Assembly (NCBI GenBank): GCA_019739295.1
Contig: JAHHDV010000004.1
Location: 40,611-104,610 of the forward strand
Reading direction: 5' to 3'
DNA from: Taibaiella sp.
GTDB taxonomy: Bacteria; Bacteroidota; Bacteroidia; Chitinophagales; Chitinophagaceae
Length of the DNA: 64,000 nt
In this document: positions 1 to 8,693 of the stretch, piece after piece
Numbering within the stretch: position 1 is the stretch's first letter
Layout: every line of letters starts with the position of its first letter
Position numbers and translations under genes: made by a program
The notes under the pieces: generated by a model
What the model was told of the DNA's origin: nothing
Databases searched by the model: none
Seen by the model: the letters and a program-made list of their open reading frames with translations, nothing else

Positions 1-925
1 ATTCGTCCGTTCTCAGGTCAAACAAAGCATATCCTTCCTTGGGATTGTGCACTGAAAACACCTTGCTGAAGAAGGTATGGTAAGTGCTCATCAATGCAGC
101 AAATTGCGCAATACGGACAGTAGGAAAATTACGGGGCCGCAAACGCATAAATTTTCCACGGCAGCGGTAAGGGCCGCAGGTCAAACCTGCTGTATAAAAA
201 CACATAATCCTGGATCAATCGCTGTACATAGGGATGATCGTGATCCTGTGGCAATAGCCCTGACATACCAAAGTATAAAGCAGCTGTCATTCGCGGGTCA
301 CTGAGCTTCTCTACAATGCTTAAAGGAACAGATAGCGCCAGCAATCGCATAGGCTGCGCATTCACTTTAAATCCAAAATTCTCTGCCAGCTTTATATACA
401 GCAGGCTGCGCCAGTTGTACTCCAGAGATACAAAGAGACTTTGCCAGTCCTTTGTTTTTCTGCTGCCACCTTTGGATCAAAAGGTTTTCGAACCAGTCCT
501 TTATCCTGATATCCGGCACCTGGGGCAGCATGGAGGTACAGAGAATCGGGGAAGACGAAGAAAAACAGCTTCCCGTACTTTTCCAGGATTTCCTGCCGGA
601 CAAAGGGTCTGATCTCCAAAGTAGAAAAATTGCCCCAGCTCGGAAGCCCTTCATTTTCCCAGACTACATGCAGGATAATATTCTGGTACAAAGGATGATG
701 TTCATGGTGGTGCCGCTTCCAGTCGGATGACCTGATATGAATCTCGATATTGCCGATCCACTCTACTCCGTCTATCCTGATCCGGGCATTTGAGAAATCG
801 GGACCCTCATCTTTATTCAACCTGCCGGGGTGAATGATCAGGAGCGACCGGCCCGCTGTATCTTGTAACTGATCCGGTTGAAACAATGCGTACTGCCAGA
901 TATATTGTAAGAATGCTTCGTTCAT
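1..925 (-). CDS. DUF2851 family protein (3' end outside window, frame broken twice)
   Basis: The N-terminal half reads as the Bacteroidota DUF2851 family: it opens with NEAFLQYIWQYALF, then IIHPGRL, GPDFSNARIRIDG and GNIEIHIRSSDW. Function is unknown; no signal peptide or membrane segment is seen. The frame is lost at a T5 run (455-459, one base too few) and again at a T4 run (152-155, one too many). With both corrected the protein continues through LAENFGFKVNAQP and RLRPRNFPTVRIAQFAALM, both typical of the family, and runs off the window edge. Start ATG at 925. The breaks resemble the other single-base run errors in this window, so I read the gene as probably intact in the organism; a true pseudogene is the alternative. 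Confidence 0.8.
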
Positions 926-1007
926 GGGACGTCAGATAAGGTGATCACAGATCCTATGAACTATAAATATACATATTTTTACTGATATGCCTTTAAAACC
1001 CGATAGC

Positions 1008-1471
1008 CTATACCCAATTGCACAAAGAAGTCCTTATATCGGCAAGGCCTATGGCAAATGCGCCCGTGCTATTCTGCGCAGGATCATGATAATATCCATA
1101 ATGGATGTTTGCCTGGGGGAATAAGAGCCAGAAGTCTGAAAGTCCGTACTGCAAACCTGCTCCGGCATGGATACCTGAACTTAATATTCCTGATGTTGAA
1201 AGAAGTTCCCTCACCGGAAAAATCGCCGCTATATGTCGAATAAGAAGTATAAATCCCGGCCTGTACGAACGGAGACCACCTCCATCCTTTTCGTAAACCG
1301 AAGGTATGGCGTTTCGCCAGTATGATTTTCAATTCCTGAAACTCTCCTATACCATAAAAATGGTCCGCGCAGTTATAGCTATCATTCACTTTCAGGTAAG
1401 CATAACCGGCTTTCACAGAATTGACCCCCTTGTGCTGTTGAGGCCTTCAGTAAGATAAAGACGGTATGCAT
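1008..1471 (-). CDS. Small outer-membrane beta-barrel-like protein, frame broken twice
   Basis: Two reading frames join into one protein of about 153 residues. A short hydrophobic start (MHTVFILL, then AQG) is followed by alternating aromatic/polar strands (KAGYAYLKVND, FVQAGIYTSYSTYSGDF, GAGLQYGLSDFWLLFPQ, GYYHDP), the look of an outer-membrane barrel. One extra base sits in C5 at 1425-1429 and one in A5 at 1218-1222; removing both gives 154 codons including stop. The start ATG (1471) is 2 bases after the mnhG stop, so it may be read with the mnh operon. No specific family recognised; start and function are uncertain. Confidence 0.5.
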
Positions 1472-1473
1472 GA

Positions 1474-1851
1474 TCAGGTCGATGGGGCAGAGGATGCCGG
1501 TTTATCATCATCGTCAGCATACAGCTCATCCGGGCGCTCGGGTGTCTTCCTGAATTCAGGTTGACGCCACAGCTTGATACCGGTCTTGTAGGCCGTTCTT
1601 CCGATCATATGTCCGCCTACCGGCGCAGTAAGGATCAGAAAGAAAATGATAGCAAATACTTTGGCTGTGAATGAAAACTCACCAAAATGCAAGGCAGCTG
1701 CAGCCAAAATAAAACCTATCCCGAATGTTGCCGCTTTAATCGTAACTGTAAGCCGCAGATAAAAGTCAGGCATCCGCAGTATACCCAGGGCTGCAACCAG
1801 AATAAATAAAGCACCTACGGTACTGAGTATGATTACGATGATGTCATTCAT
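1474..1851 (-). CDS. mnhG: Na+/H+ antiporter subunit G (MnhG/MrpG)
   Basis: A small membrane subunit of the multi-subunit Mrp/Mnh cation/proton antiporter, 125 residues. It has three hydrophobic segments (about 5-27, 38-58, 64-84) and the family features GALFILVAALGILRMPDFYLRL and TAPVGGHMIGRTAY. The C-terminal tail is charged and acidic (YADDDDKP). It overlaps mnhF by 8 bases and is the last antiporter gene of the A-B-C-D-E-F-G order. Its exact role within the complex is not settled for the family. Identification is secure from sequence and position. Confidence 0.93.
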   Translation of the reverse strand: MNDIIVIILSTVGALFILVAALGILRMPDFYLRLTVTIKAATFGIGFILAAAALHFGEFSFTAKVFAIIFFLILTAPVGGHMIGRTAYKTGIKLWRQPEFRKTPERPDELYADDDDKPASSAPST

Positions 1852-2119
1852 TGTTCTTCACTTTTATCAGGTAGTAAGAAAATGCTATGGTCCCCAGGAA
1901 CCCTATCAGCGCCAAGAGCATGGCAGCATCCAGAAATGTCGACTTTTCGGAAAGAATCGCGAATACACCGATGATAGCGATACCGATCGTTATGATCAGG
2001 TCTAATGCCACTATCCTGTCCGCGAACTTAGGGCCCTTGATCAGCCTGACCATTACCAGGAGTAAAGCCAGGCAAAGAATCGGAAAGACGATAAACAAAA
2101 AATAATTTTCTACGGTCAT
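1844..2119 (-). CDS. mnhF: Na+/H+ antiporter subunit F (MnhF/MrpF)
   Basis: 91 residues with three membrane segments (about 4-26, 34-54, 60-82) and the family core RLIKGPKFADRIVALDLI, with the conserved Asp in the second helix region. It is a structural subunit of the Mrp antiporter. It overlaps mnhE by 4 bases and mnhG by 8 bases, so all three are translationally coupled. Confidence 0.93.
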   Translation of the reverse strand: MTVENYFLFIVFPILCLALLLVMVRLIKGPKFADRIVALDLIITIGIAIIGVFAILSEKSTFLDAAMLLALIGFLGTIAFSYYLIKVKNNE

Positions 2120-2598
2120 CTTATTATTTCTAGTAGTTTTTTTTCAATCCCGTTTTTCATTCTCTGGATAAATCTCTCTTCATCATTCAGGTACATCACA
2201 TGTATGTAAATGATCTTCTCCGGTTCATTCACATCTATGACCAGCGTACCCGGGGATAAAGCTATGATATTGGCCAGCATCGTAATTTCAAATTCATTCT
2301 TCGCATCCATAGGAAATGCAACTACTCCCGGCCTCATAAAATATTTGGGTGTGATCACATCATAAGCCACCTGGAGATTAGCCCTGATCGTGTCATAAAG
2401 AAAATACAGTAAAAATTCCAGTATCTTCGGAACCCTGGTAAAGTATTTGCGTTGTTCCGGCTTATCCTTCCGGCTGATCATCCATAATATAACAAAACCC
2501 AGGAAATAACCTACTGCAAAGTTGGCATAATTCAGATGCCCTGTGAGGGCCACCCACAGGAAAGTCAATACCAGGTTCATCAGAAATTGCTTGACCAT
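2116..2598 (-). CDS. mnhE: Na+/H+ antiporter subunit E (MnhE/MrpE)
   Basis: 160 residues. Two or three N-terminal membrane helices (MNLVLTFLWVALTG, FAVGYFLGFVILWMI) are followed by a soluble domain with the MrpE signature SPGTLVIDV and YIHVMYLNDEE. A subunit of the Mrp antiporter membrane complex. It starts 9 bases after mnhD and overlaps mnhF by 4. Confidence 0.93.
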   Translation of the reverse strand: MVKQFLMNLVLTFLWVALTGHLNYANFAVGYFLGFVILWMISRKDKPEQRKYFTRVPKILEFLLYFLYDTIRANLQVAYDVITPKYFMRPGVVAFPMDAKNEFEITMLANIIALSPGTLVIDVNEPEKIIYIHVMYLNDEERFIQRMKNGIEKKLLEIIR

Positions 2599-2607
2599 AA
2601 CTCTGTT

Positions 2608-4113
2608 TTAATGATTCAGTACTGCCCGGATATATGCTGAATGATCCATCAGATCCGAGGCAATTTTTTCCACTACAATATACACTTTTTCGGCCCCCAA
2701 TCCAATAAAGACTGAAGTAGCTGCCAATATCACAACCGGCAGTACCAGACAGACCTTTTTCACCCAATCCATCGTCTCAAATTCATCCTGTACCAGATCC
2801 AGCGACTTCGGGCTGTCCTTCCAGAATACCTCCATCCATACCCGCGCTATAACAAATAAAGTGATGAAGCTCGCAAAAATCAATACGCCCAGCAGCCCAT
2901 ACTGATGCTTGGCAAAGGCCTCCTGGAACAACTGGATCTTAGGCCAGAATCCTGAAAGAGGTGGAATCCCTACCAATGAAAATAAAACAATCGCCATTAG
3001 GAAAGACAGCTTGGGATAATCCTTATAAAAGCCGCCCAGCCTTCTCATATCCGTACTGCCCCGGATCTTATACAGCACACCGCTGACCATAAACAGATTC
3101 CCCTTGATGATGATATCATGAATCATGTAAAAAATCACACCGGCTATCGCTGCCTTTGTATATATCCCTAAGCCGGCTATCAAATAGCCTATATGGCAGA
3201 CGATCAGGTAAGAAAATATCTTCCGCATACTGGTCTTATTGATCGTACCGAAAGCGCCTGTCAGCATAGTAGCAATAGCTATAAAAATAAAAGCGGAAAG
3301 GGTAAAGCTATCCGGCTTGAATATCAGTGTGAATACACGGATCATCGCATACACCCCCATCTTGGTGAGCAGACTTCCGAATACAGCAGCTATTGAAGAT
3401 GGCGGCGTATGGTAAGAGGACGGAAGCCAGAAATACAGAGGAAATACTGCAGACTTGATACCAAAACCCACAAAGAACATTAAAGCGGTCACACTCACCA
3501 ACCCCTGGTTCCTGATCTTGGGTATGATCGTAGCGATGTCCGCCATATTCAGGCTCCCGGTGATGCCATAAAGAATGCCGATCGCGGTAAGAAAAATAGC
3601 AGATGCCAGCATATTCATCGCTACATACTTAATCGCTCCCTCCATCTGCACTTTCTTCCCTCCCAAAGTCAACAATACAAATGAAGAAATAATGACCACT
3701 TCAAACCATACATATAAATTGAAAATATCACCGGTCAGAAATGCACCCATCAATCCCATGATCAGCAAATGAAAAATCGGGAAATAACCATAACTGATCC
3801 TTTGGTTACTTATACCCCCTATAGAAAACATCCCAACGGCAAAACTCACAATAGAAGTGAGCAAAACAAGCACCGCACTGAATGTATCCGCTACAAAAGT
3901 AATCCCAAATGGAGGCTTCCAGTTTCCCGAATGCAATACAAGATAATCATTCTGATAGGTGGCTACAAACAATGAAAGGGATAACAGCAGTGTGACGGTG
4001 CTGCCTAACAGGCTCACCATTTTGTTCAACCTGATCCTTTTCCAGAGGAATAAAAGGACTATGGAAGTAATCAACTGAGACAGTATAGGCGCTAAAATAA
4101 AGTTTGTATTCAT
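2608..4113 (-). CDS. mnhD: Na+/H+ antiporter subunit D (MnhD/MrpD)
   Basis: 501 residues, about 14 membrane helices, the Proton_antipo_M family shared with complex I NuoM/NuoN. The two residues essential for proton translocation in MrpD are visible: Glu138 in [15 protein letters not shown] and Lys220 in [17 protein letters not shown]. The loop after it, [24 protein letters not shown], is also typical. Full length for the family. ATGA-type 4-base overlap with mnhC upstream. With MnhA it forms the ion-translocating core exchanging cytoplasmic Na+ (or K+) for protons. Confidence 0.95.
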   Translation of the reverse strand: MNTNFILAPILSQLITSIVLLFLWKRIRLNKMVSLLGSTVTLLLSLSLFVATYQNDYLVLHSGNWKPPFGITFVADTFSAVLVLLTSIVSFAVGMFSIGGISNQRISYGYFPIFHLLIMGLMGAFLTGDIFNLYVWFEVVIISSFVLLTLGGKKVQMEGAIKYVAMNMLASAIFLTAIGILYGITGSLNMADIATIIPKIRNQGLVSVTALMFFVGFGIKSAVFPLYFWLPSSYHTPPSSIAAVFGSLLTKMGVYAMIRVFTLIFKPDSFTLSAFIFIAIATMLTGAFGTINKTSMRKIFSYLIVCHIGYLIAGLGIYTKAAIAGVIFYMIHDIIIKGNLFMVSGVLYKIRGSTDMRRLGGFYKDYPKLSFLMAIVLFSLVGIPPLSGFWPKIQLFQEAFAKHQYGLLGVLIFASFITLFVIARVWMEVFWKDSPKSLDLVQDEFETMDWVKKVCLVLPVVILAATSVFIGLGAEKVYIVVEKIASDLMDHSAYIRAVLNH

Positions 4114-4463
4114 ATATCTATATCCTGGACATTCAATGTGTCGAGATCGTCTGTTCCTGTATTTTTATAAACTATTTTCAATAATACAATCGCAAATGAC
4201 TGTAATCCAAAACTGATAACAATAGCTGTCAGGATCAATGCCTGAGGCACCGGGTCCGCGTATGCTCCTTCCAGGCTTGTCATCTGTTCGCCTATGATAG
4301 GCGGTCTGCCCTTGGTCAGGTCTCCCATCAGGAAGATCAGCAGGTTAGCGCCGTTTCCCAGTAAAAGCAAGCCAAATAACAGCTTCACCATGCTTCTGCG
4401 AAACATCATATATATCCCGGAGGAATACAACACGCCCACCATTACGATTAATAATAATTGCAT
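4110..4463 (-). CDS. mnhC: Na+/H+ antiporter subunit C (MnhC/MrpC)
   Basis: 117 residues, NuoK/MnhC family, three membrane helices (about 3-21, 27-49, 71-95). It carries [29 protein letters not shown] in the first half and [17 protein letters not shown], the hallmark of the family, in the second. Four bases separate it from mnhB; it overlaps mnhD by 4. Confidence 0.94.
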   Translation of the reverse strand: MQLLLIVMVGVLYSSGIYMMFRRSMVKLLFGLLLLGNGANLLIFLMGDLTKGRPPIIGEQMTSLEGAYADPVPQALILTAIVISFGLQSFAIVLLKIVYKNTGTDDLDTLNVQDIDI

Positions 4464-4467
4464 TTTT

Positions 4468-4881
4468 TCAATATGTATTTTCAGAAATTGTAAATAATAT
4501 GGTCAGCGTAACTCCGATCACCACAGTATAAACACCGATATCAAAAAACAAAGCTGTACCGATACTTCCCAATACGGGCACGGCCTCGAAAAACCATATC
4601 CCTGTCATAATGGGCTTCCCCAAAAACAACGGGATCATAGCGCTGATCAGTGAGATCGACAAGCCAACAGGCAGCAGGATACCCGGCTGATATTTAAACA
4701 ATGATTTTGCACTTCTCAGCCCGAAAGCAAATGCATGCAATACAAATGCAATCGATGCGATCAGGCCACCCACAAACCCGCCCCCGGGAAGATAGTGTCC
4801 TCTCAGCAGTACGAATACAGAGAACAGGAGCAGCAATGGCAGCAAATACCGTGTAGCCGTTTGTAAGATAATCGATTTCAT
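4468..4881 (-). CDS. mnhB: Na+/H+ antiporter subunit B (MnhB/MrpB)
   Basis: 137 residues, the MnhB domain in stand-alone form: four membrane helices with [30 protein letters not shown], the family signature, near the N-terminus and [19 protein letters not shown] near the C-terminus. It starts 6 bases after the mnhA stop. Subunit of the Mrp antiporter. Confidence 0.95.
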   Translation of the reverse strand: MKSIILQTATRYLLPLLLLFSVFVLLRGHYLPGGGFVGGLIASIAFVLHAFAFGLRSAKSLFKYQPGILLPVGLSISLISAMIPLFLGKPIMTGIWFFEAVPVLGSIGTALFFDIGVYTVVIGVTLTILFTISENTY

Positions 4882-4887
4882 AATGAT

Positions 4888-6024
4888 TTATTCTTTTATT
4901 CCTTTATTGATCTTTAGTTTCAGCATACTATAGACGCCAATGGCAGCTATAGACAGCACGACCGTTTCAATCATTGTATCCAGGCCCCTGAAGTCGACCA
5001 GGATGACATTCACCACATTCTTGCCCTTACCCATAGTATAAGCATTCTTAGCATAGAATTCACTCACTTCCTTCTCATAGGGAGTGACCATAGCCTGTAA
5101 GGCGATGACAGAAATCAGGGTACCGAATGCTATCGCGACAACCGCATCCCTGATCTGTATTTTCGTATTCTTGAATTGCAGGAAGTTGGGCAATTGATAC
5201 ATCACCAGCATAAACAATACTACAGTCAGCGTATCAATGGTAAATTGGGTCATCGCCAGATCCGGTGCACCATAGAAAATAAAAATGAGACAGATACAGT
5301 ACCCGATCACCCCCAAGGCAATCATGGCCGTCAGCCTCGAAGAAGTGGATACGATCATCATAATAGCTGCCAGCATAACGATAATGACAATCAGCTCATA
5401 TACACGGAAGCCGGATAGCCTGGACAGGTTCACGGTGATGGGAACTTCCGCAAATAATTTATAACCGACCAGTGCAGTAAAGAACACGACGATGACCAGG
5501 AGATAGATCCTAAGGTATCCATTGTGCATAACACTGGTGTACATCCTGGAAACACCGGCGATACCTTCGGAAAACCTGATGATGATCTGCTTCGGCGACA
5601 GCGGCTCCAGTCTCTGGATAAACCGCTCAGAAGCATCACTGGCGCGGTATACCAGGATCAGCATCGAACCCAGTGCAATAGTTATCAGACTCAGTACAAA
5701 CGGAGTATTGAACCCATGCCAAACGGATAAATGAACATTGGCGTACAGGACACGGGTCGTGCCCATCAACCGGTTGACCATACCATCCAGCAGCTGGGGA
5801 AAGATCCCGAATACAATTCCCAATATGCCCAGGATGACGGGTGGCAGCCAAAGAGCCCTGTGCGGCCTCTTCAGTGCAGCAAATTTATCCGGGATCCTTC
5901 CGAAGAAAGGCAATATACCAGTGCAAAAAGCAGTGTACATCAGGATCGCATTACTGACCAAAATACAAAAGGTGATGATCCAGGTATTGATGCCATGAAG
6001 ATGGACAGATGCGTCATATACCAG
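4888..6024 (-). pseudogene. mnhA: mnhA, C-terminal part, separated by IS insertion
   Basis: Encodes the last roughly 375 residues of MnhA/MrpA, with TM helices and the C-terminal MbhE-like part (YAKNAYTMGKGKNVVNVILVDFRGLDTMIETVVLSIAAIGVYSMLKLK). The sequence starts inside the gene, right after the IS at 6025; the CCAG at 6021-6024 is one copy of the target duplication. Deleting the IS and one CCAG joins this frame exactly to the upstream part through AKELVYDASVHL, giving 770 residues, full length for MrpA. A start at an internal TTG could still yield a C-terminal fragment, but the antiporter should be inactive without the N-terminal ion pathway. Confidence 0.92.
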
Positions 6025-6036
6025 TGTAATCTTCCC

Positions 6037-6882
6037 TTAGCTAGCTACATTCAAAACTAAATAATTCCAATCAGAGTTTCTATTATTATCCTGTTGGAAT
6101 GTGGGAAACTCGGAGAGTTTTCCATATTTCAACAGGAACTCAGTTGGCGTTAGCTGCCCCAATGAAGAATGCGGTCTTTCGTTGTTGTACATCCATGCCC
6201 ATGCATTTGCATATTTTCTTATCTGTGGGAGGTTGTCAAACATATAGCTGTCCAGTACGTCCTGTCTAAAGGTTCTGTTGAAGCGTTCAATCAAACTGTT
6301 CTGTGTAGGCTTTCCCGGCTGGATAAATTCCCACTCTATACCGTTTTTCTTACACCAACTCTGCATAGCTTCCGCTACAAACTCCGGTCCGTTATCTGAT
6401 CGGATCTTCTCAGGCTTGCCGCGCCATTCTAACAATTTTTCCAGTTCTCGTATCACCCGCCGTGCAGGCAGGCTTGTGTCTACTGCAATCGAAAGAGCCT
6501 CACGGCTGAAGTCATCAATGACGTTGAGTGTGCGTATCGTCTTCCCACTACTCAATGTGTCGTGCATGAAGTCAAGGCTCCAGGTGATATTAGGACCTAC
6601 AGGACACAGTAGAGGTGCTTTTACCCGAGCCGGAAGACGCTTCTTGCGCTTGTTCCTAAGGTTCAGACGCATAGCAGTGTATATTCTATACACTCGTTTA
6701 TGGTTCCACATATACTGTAGCTTTCTCAGCCGGTGATACATCATCCAGAAACCCCATGTACGGTGAAGTTCTGCCAGCTTGGAAAGTTCTTCGATGACTT
6801 CTGAATCATCTTTACGCTTGGCTTGGTAATAAAAAACAGACGTACTGATATTGAATAGTGAACAGGCCTGCCGTAGACTCAT
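6037..6882 (-). CDS. IS3-family transposase OrfB (DDE catalytic part)
   Basis: 281 residues from the first ATG; the natural product is probably OrfAB made by -1 frameshifting, which adds ALGPVEKRELVGYAREDFG in front. It has the HTH_21 region then an rve integrase core with the DDE triad: Asp in TWSLDFMHD, Asp in RSDNGPEF and Glu in NSLIERFNR, with the NNERPHSSLG ending typical of the family. Wording of the core (TLSSGKTIRTLNVIDDFSREALSI) resembles the IS407 group. Intact in this copy. Confidence 0.93.
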   Translation of the reverse strand: MSLRQACSLFNISTSVFYYQAKRKDDSEVIEELSKLAELHRTWGFWMMYHRLRKLQYMWNHKRVYRIYTAMRLNLRNKRKKRLPARVKAPLLCPVGPNITWSLDFMHDTLSSGKTIRTLNVIDDFSREALSIAVDTSLPARRVIRELEKLLEWRGKPEKIRSDNGPEFVAEAMQSWCKKNGIEWEFIQPGKPTQNSLIERFNRTFRQDVLDSYMFDNLPQIRKYANAWAWMYNNERPHSSLGQLTPTEFLLKYGKLSEFPTFQQDNNRNSDWNYLVLNVAS

Positions 6883-6932
6883 CCCGAAATCTTCCCGGGC
6901 ATAACCTACAAGCTCACGCTTCTCGACAGGCC

Positions 6933-7199
6933 CTAGAGCTTTTTTTCAATAACATCTTTTAGTACGGTGATCTGCAGCGTCTGTTCAGCAACTATTCGCT
7001 TATACTGTGCCAGCTCCCGCTCCATATCTTTCATCTGTTTGAGCTGGGAAGCTTCCATGCCCGAATATTTACTCTTCCAGACGTAAAAGGTACCCTGGCT
7101 GATGCCATGTTCACGGCAGATGTCCGTAACGGATTCACCAGATTCCTGTTGCTTTAAAATCTTGATAATCTGTGTCTCGCTAAACTTACTTTTTTTCAT
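6933..7199 (-). CDS. IS3-family transposase OrfA (HTH DNA-binding)
   Basis: 88 residues. N-terminal helix-turn-helix (FSETQIIKILKQQESGESVTDICREHGIS, then TFYVWKSKYSGM) and a C-terminal leucine-zipper-like coiled coil (LKQMKDMERELAQYKRIV) used for multimerisation and end binding in IS3 elements. It ends at TAG just after the A7G run where ribosomes can slip into the orfB frame. Confidence 0.94.
   Translation of the reverse strand: MKKSKFSETQIIKILKQQESGESVTDICREHGISQGTFYVWKSKYSGMEASQLKQMKDMERELAQYKRIVAEQTLQITVLKDVIEKKL
6939..6946 (-). other. Programmed -1 frameshift site of the IS (A7G)
   Basis: On the coding strand the end of orfA reads GAA AAA AAG CTC TAG. The A AAA AAG heptamer is a standard IS3-family slippery sequence; slipping back one base continues as GCT CTA GGG CCT into the orfB frame, which is open through to the orfB ATG. 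This is the one frame change in the window that I think is biological. The second IS copy has the same site. Confidence 0.85.
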
Positions 7200-7256
7200 T
7201 GTCCCTAAATTAATAAACTACATTAAAAATCGTAGCTATTTTAGGGGAAGATTACA

Positions 7257-8436
7257 CCAGCTCCTTGGCTATAAATCCGATACTCAGGGGTAACCCGGAA
7301 TAGGAAAATGCCGCCAGACCACCGGCCAGAGCCACCTGGGGCATAATTTTTCTCAGGCCCCGAAGCGTAGTGATATCTCTTGACTTGGTTTTATAGTCAA
7401 TGACACCTGCCACCAGGAATAAGGTGGCCTTGTACAGGGCATGGGCGATGATGAATACAAATAAAGCCAGTAAGGATCGTTCAGAACCGATCCCGATGAG
7501 CAGCACCATCAGCCCCAATGAGGAAATGGTGGTATATGCCAGGATACTCTTCAGGTCTCTGCGGAACAAAGACTGTACGGCTCCGTAAGTCATGGTCACA
7601 CATCCTACCAGAATGATCGTTGTATGCCAGTATTCCGTCCCGCTCAGTATCGGTAATAACCGGACCAGCAGATAGATACCGGCCTTCACCATCGTGGCTG
7701 AATGCAAATATGCAGATACGGGAGTAGGTGCTTTCATAGCACCCGGCAGCCAGAAATGAAATGGGAATTGAGCAGATTTGGTAAAAGCCCCCGCCAGGAT
7801 CAGGAACAGAACCACCGGGTACACAGTGGAATGCCTGAATAATCCCGGATGCCTGAGCAGTTCGGATATAGAGTAGCTCTCCATATAGCTCCCCATGATG
7901 ATAAAACCTGCCATTAACAAGAACCCTCCCCCGGCAGTTACAGCCAGGGCTATCAGGGCATTCTTCCGGGCTTGCTCATCTTCATTCTGGAAGCCGATCA
8001 GGAAAAAAGAGGATATACTCGTCAGCTCCCAGAAGATAAACAATGCCAGGAGATTATCCGACAGTACCAGCCCCAGCATAGAAGCCATAAAAAATGTCAG
8101 GTAACTGAAGAAACGCCCATGATAATGCTTTCCCTTGAGGTACCTGCCCGAAAACCAGAATACCAATGTACCGATACCGGTGATCATCAAAGAAAACAAC
8201 AGGGACAATGCATCAATCCTGAAATCCAGATGTACGCCCAGCGAACTCACCCAGGAATTCCTGAACAGAAAGGTTTTTCCATCCCATATTCCCGGCAGAT
8301 ACGAACAAAAGAATACCAGCAATAATAAGGGCCAGATAAAAAGCCAGGAAGCAATCCGGTTTTTGAACTGCGGACTTAACGTAATCACAGCTCCCGAGAC
8401 GGCGAATCCTGCAAGAATAACCAGCAATAATCCCAT
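7257..8436 (-). pseudogene. mnhA: mnhA, N-terminal part, truncated by IS insertion
   Basis: Encodes the first 394 residues of Na+/H+ antiporter subunit A, ending at ELV followed by a stop provided by the IS end (GTG TAA). It has the NuoL/MrpA-type helices and both translocation residues: Glu137 in LFIFWELTSISSFF and Lys220 in AGAFTKSAQFPFHFWLP. This is the promoter-proximal gene of the mnh operon, so the insertion may also affect mnhB-G expression by polarity or, conversely, by IS-borne outward transcription. CCAG at 7257-7260 is the second target duplication copy. Confidence 0.93.
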
Positions 8437-8541
8437 TATTATTTTTTATATATAAAACTGAGTAAAGATATAAAAACTTGGGGACAATCGGAAATGATTA
8501 TTGGATTAAATATTTAAGCCATATTGTGGAAATTAGTTGTT

Positions 8542-8564
8542 GCAATTTTTGATTTGAAAATTGC
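8542..8564. other. Hairpin in the region between T9SS gene and mnhA
   Basis: Perfect 8-bp inverted repeat GCAATTTT/AAAATTGC (8542-8549 and 8557-8564), with a second nested pair TTGTTGC/GCAACAA around it (8537-8543, 8572-8578). It lies between the stop of the T9SS protein gene and the start of mnhA, both on the minus strand. There is no clear T-run after it, so it is either a weak terminator or an upstream site of mnhA. The rest of 8437-8693 shows no gene. Confidence 0.35.
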
Positions 8565-8693
8565 TTGTGGGGCAACAAAAAATAAACATCAACCTCAATA
8601 TTCCGTTTGGGGCCACCTAAATTTATAGTTTTTTTTCCATGCCCTTGCAAACTTATACAGGCACATCAATCCAATATTGGTTTTAATCACTGC

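Larger units (their letters stand above)
6025..7256 (-). mobile_element. IS3-family (IS407 group) insertion sequence, copy 1
   Basis: A complete 1232-bp element. The ends are imperfect inverted repeats beginning TGTAATCTTCCC on the left and, reverse-complemented, TGTAATCTTCCCC on the right, with the TG...CA termini of IS3 elements. The flanks carry a 4-bp target duplication, CCAG (6021-6024 and 7257-7260), the usual length for the IS407 group. Inside are orfA and orfB in the classic overlapping arrangement with an A7G slippery run. Removal of the IS with one CCAG restores mnhA. A second copy lies at 13235-14467; the two differ visibly only by one A. Confidence 0.96.

Noticed and set aside
6278..6736. 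152-residue plus-strand ORF inside the IS (also at 13488-13946)
   Set aside because: It is antisense to the transposase core and appears only because the same DNA is present twice.
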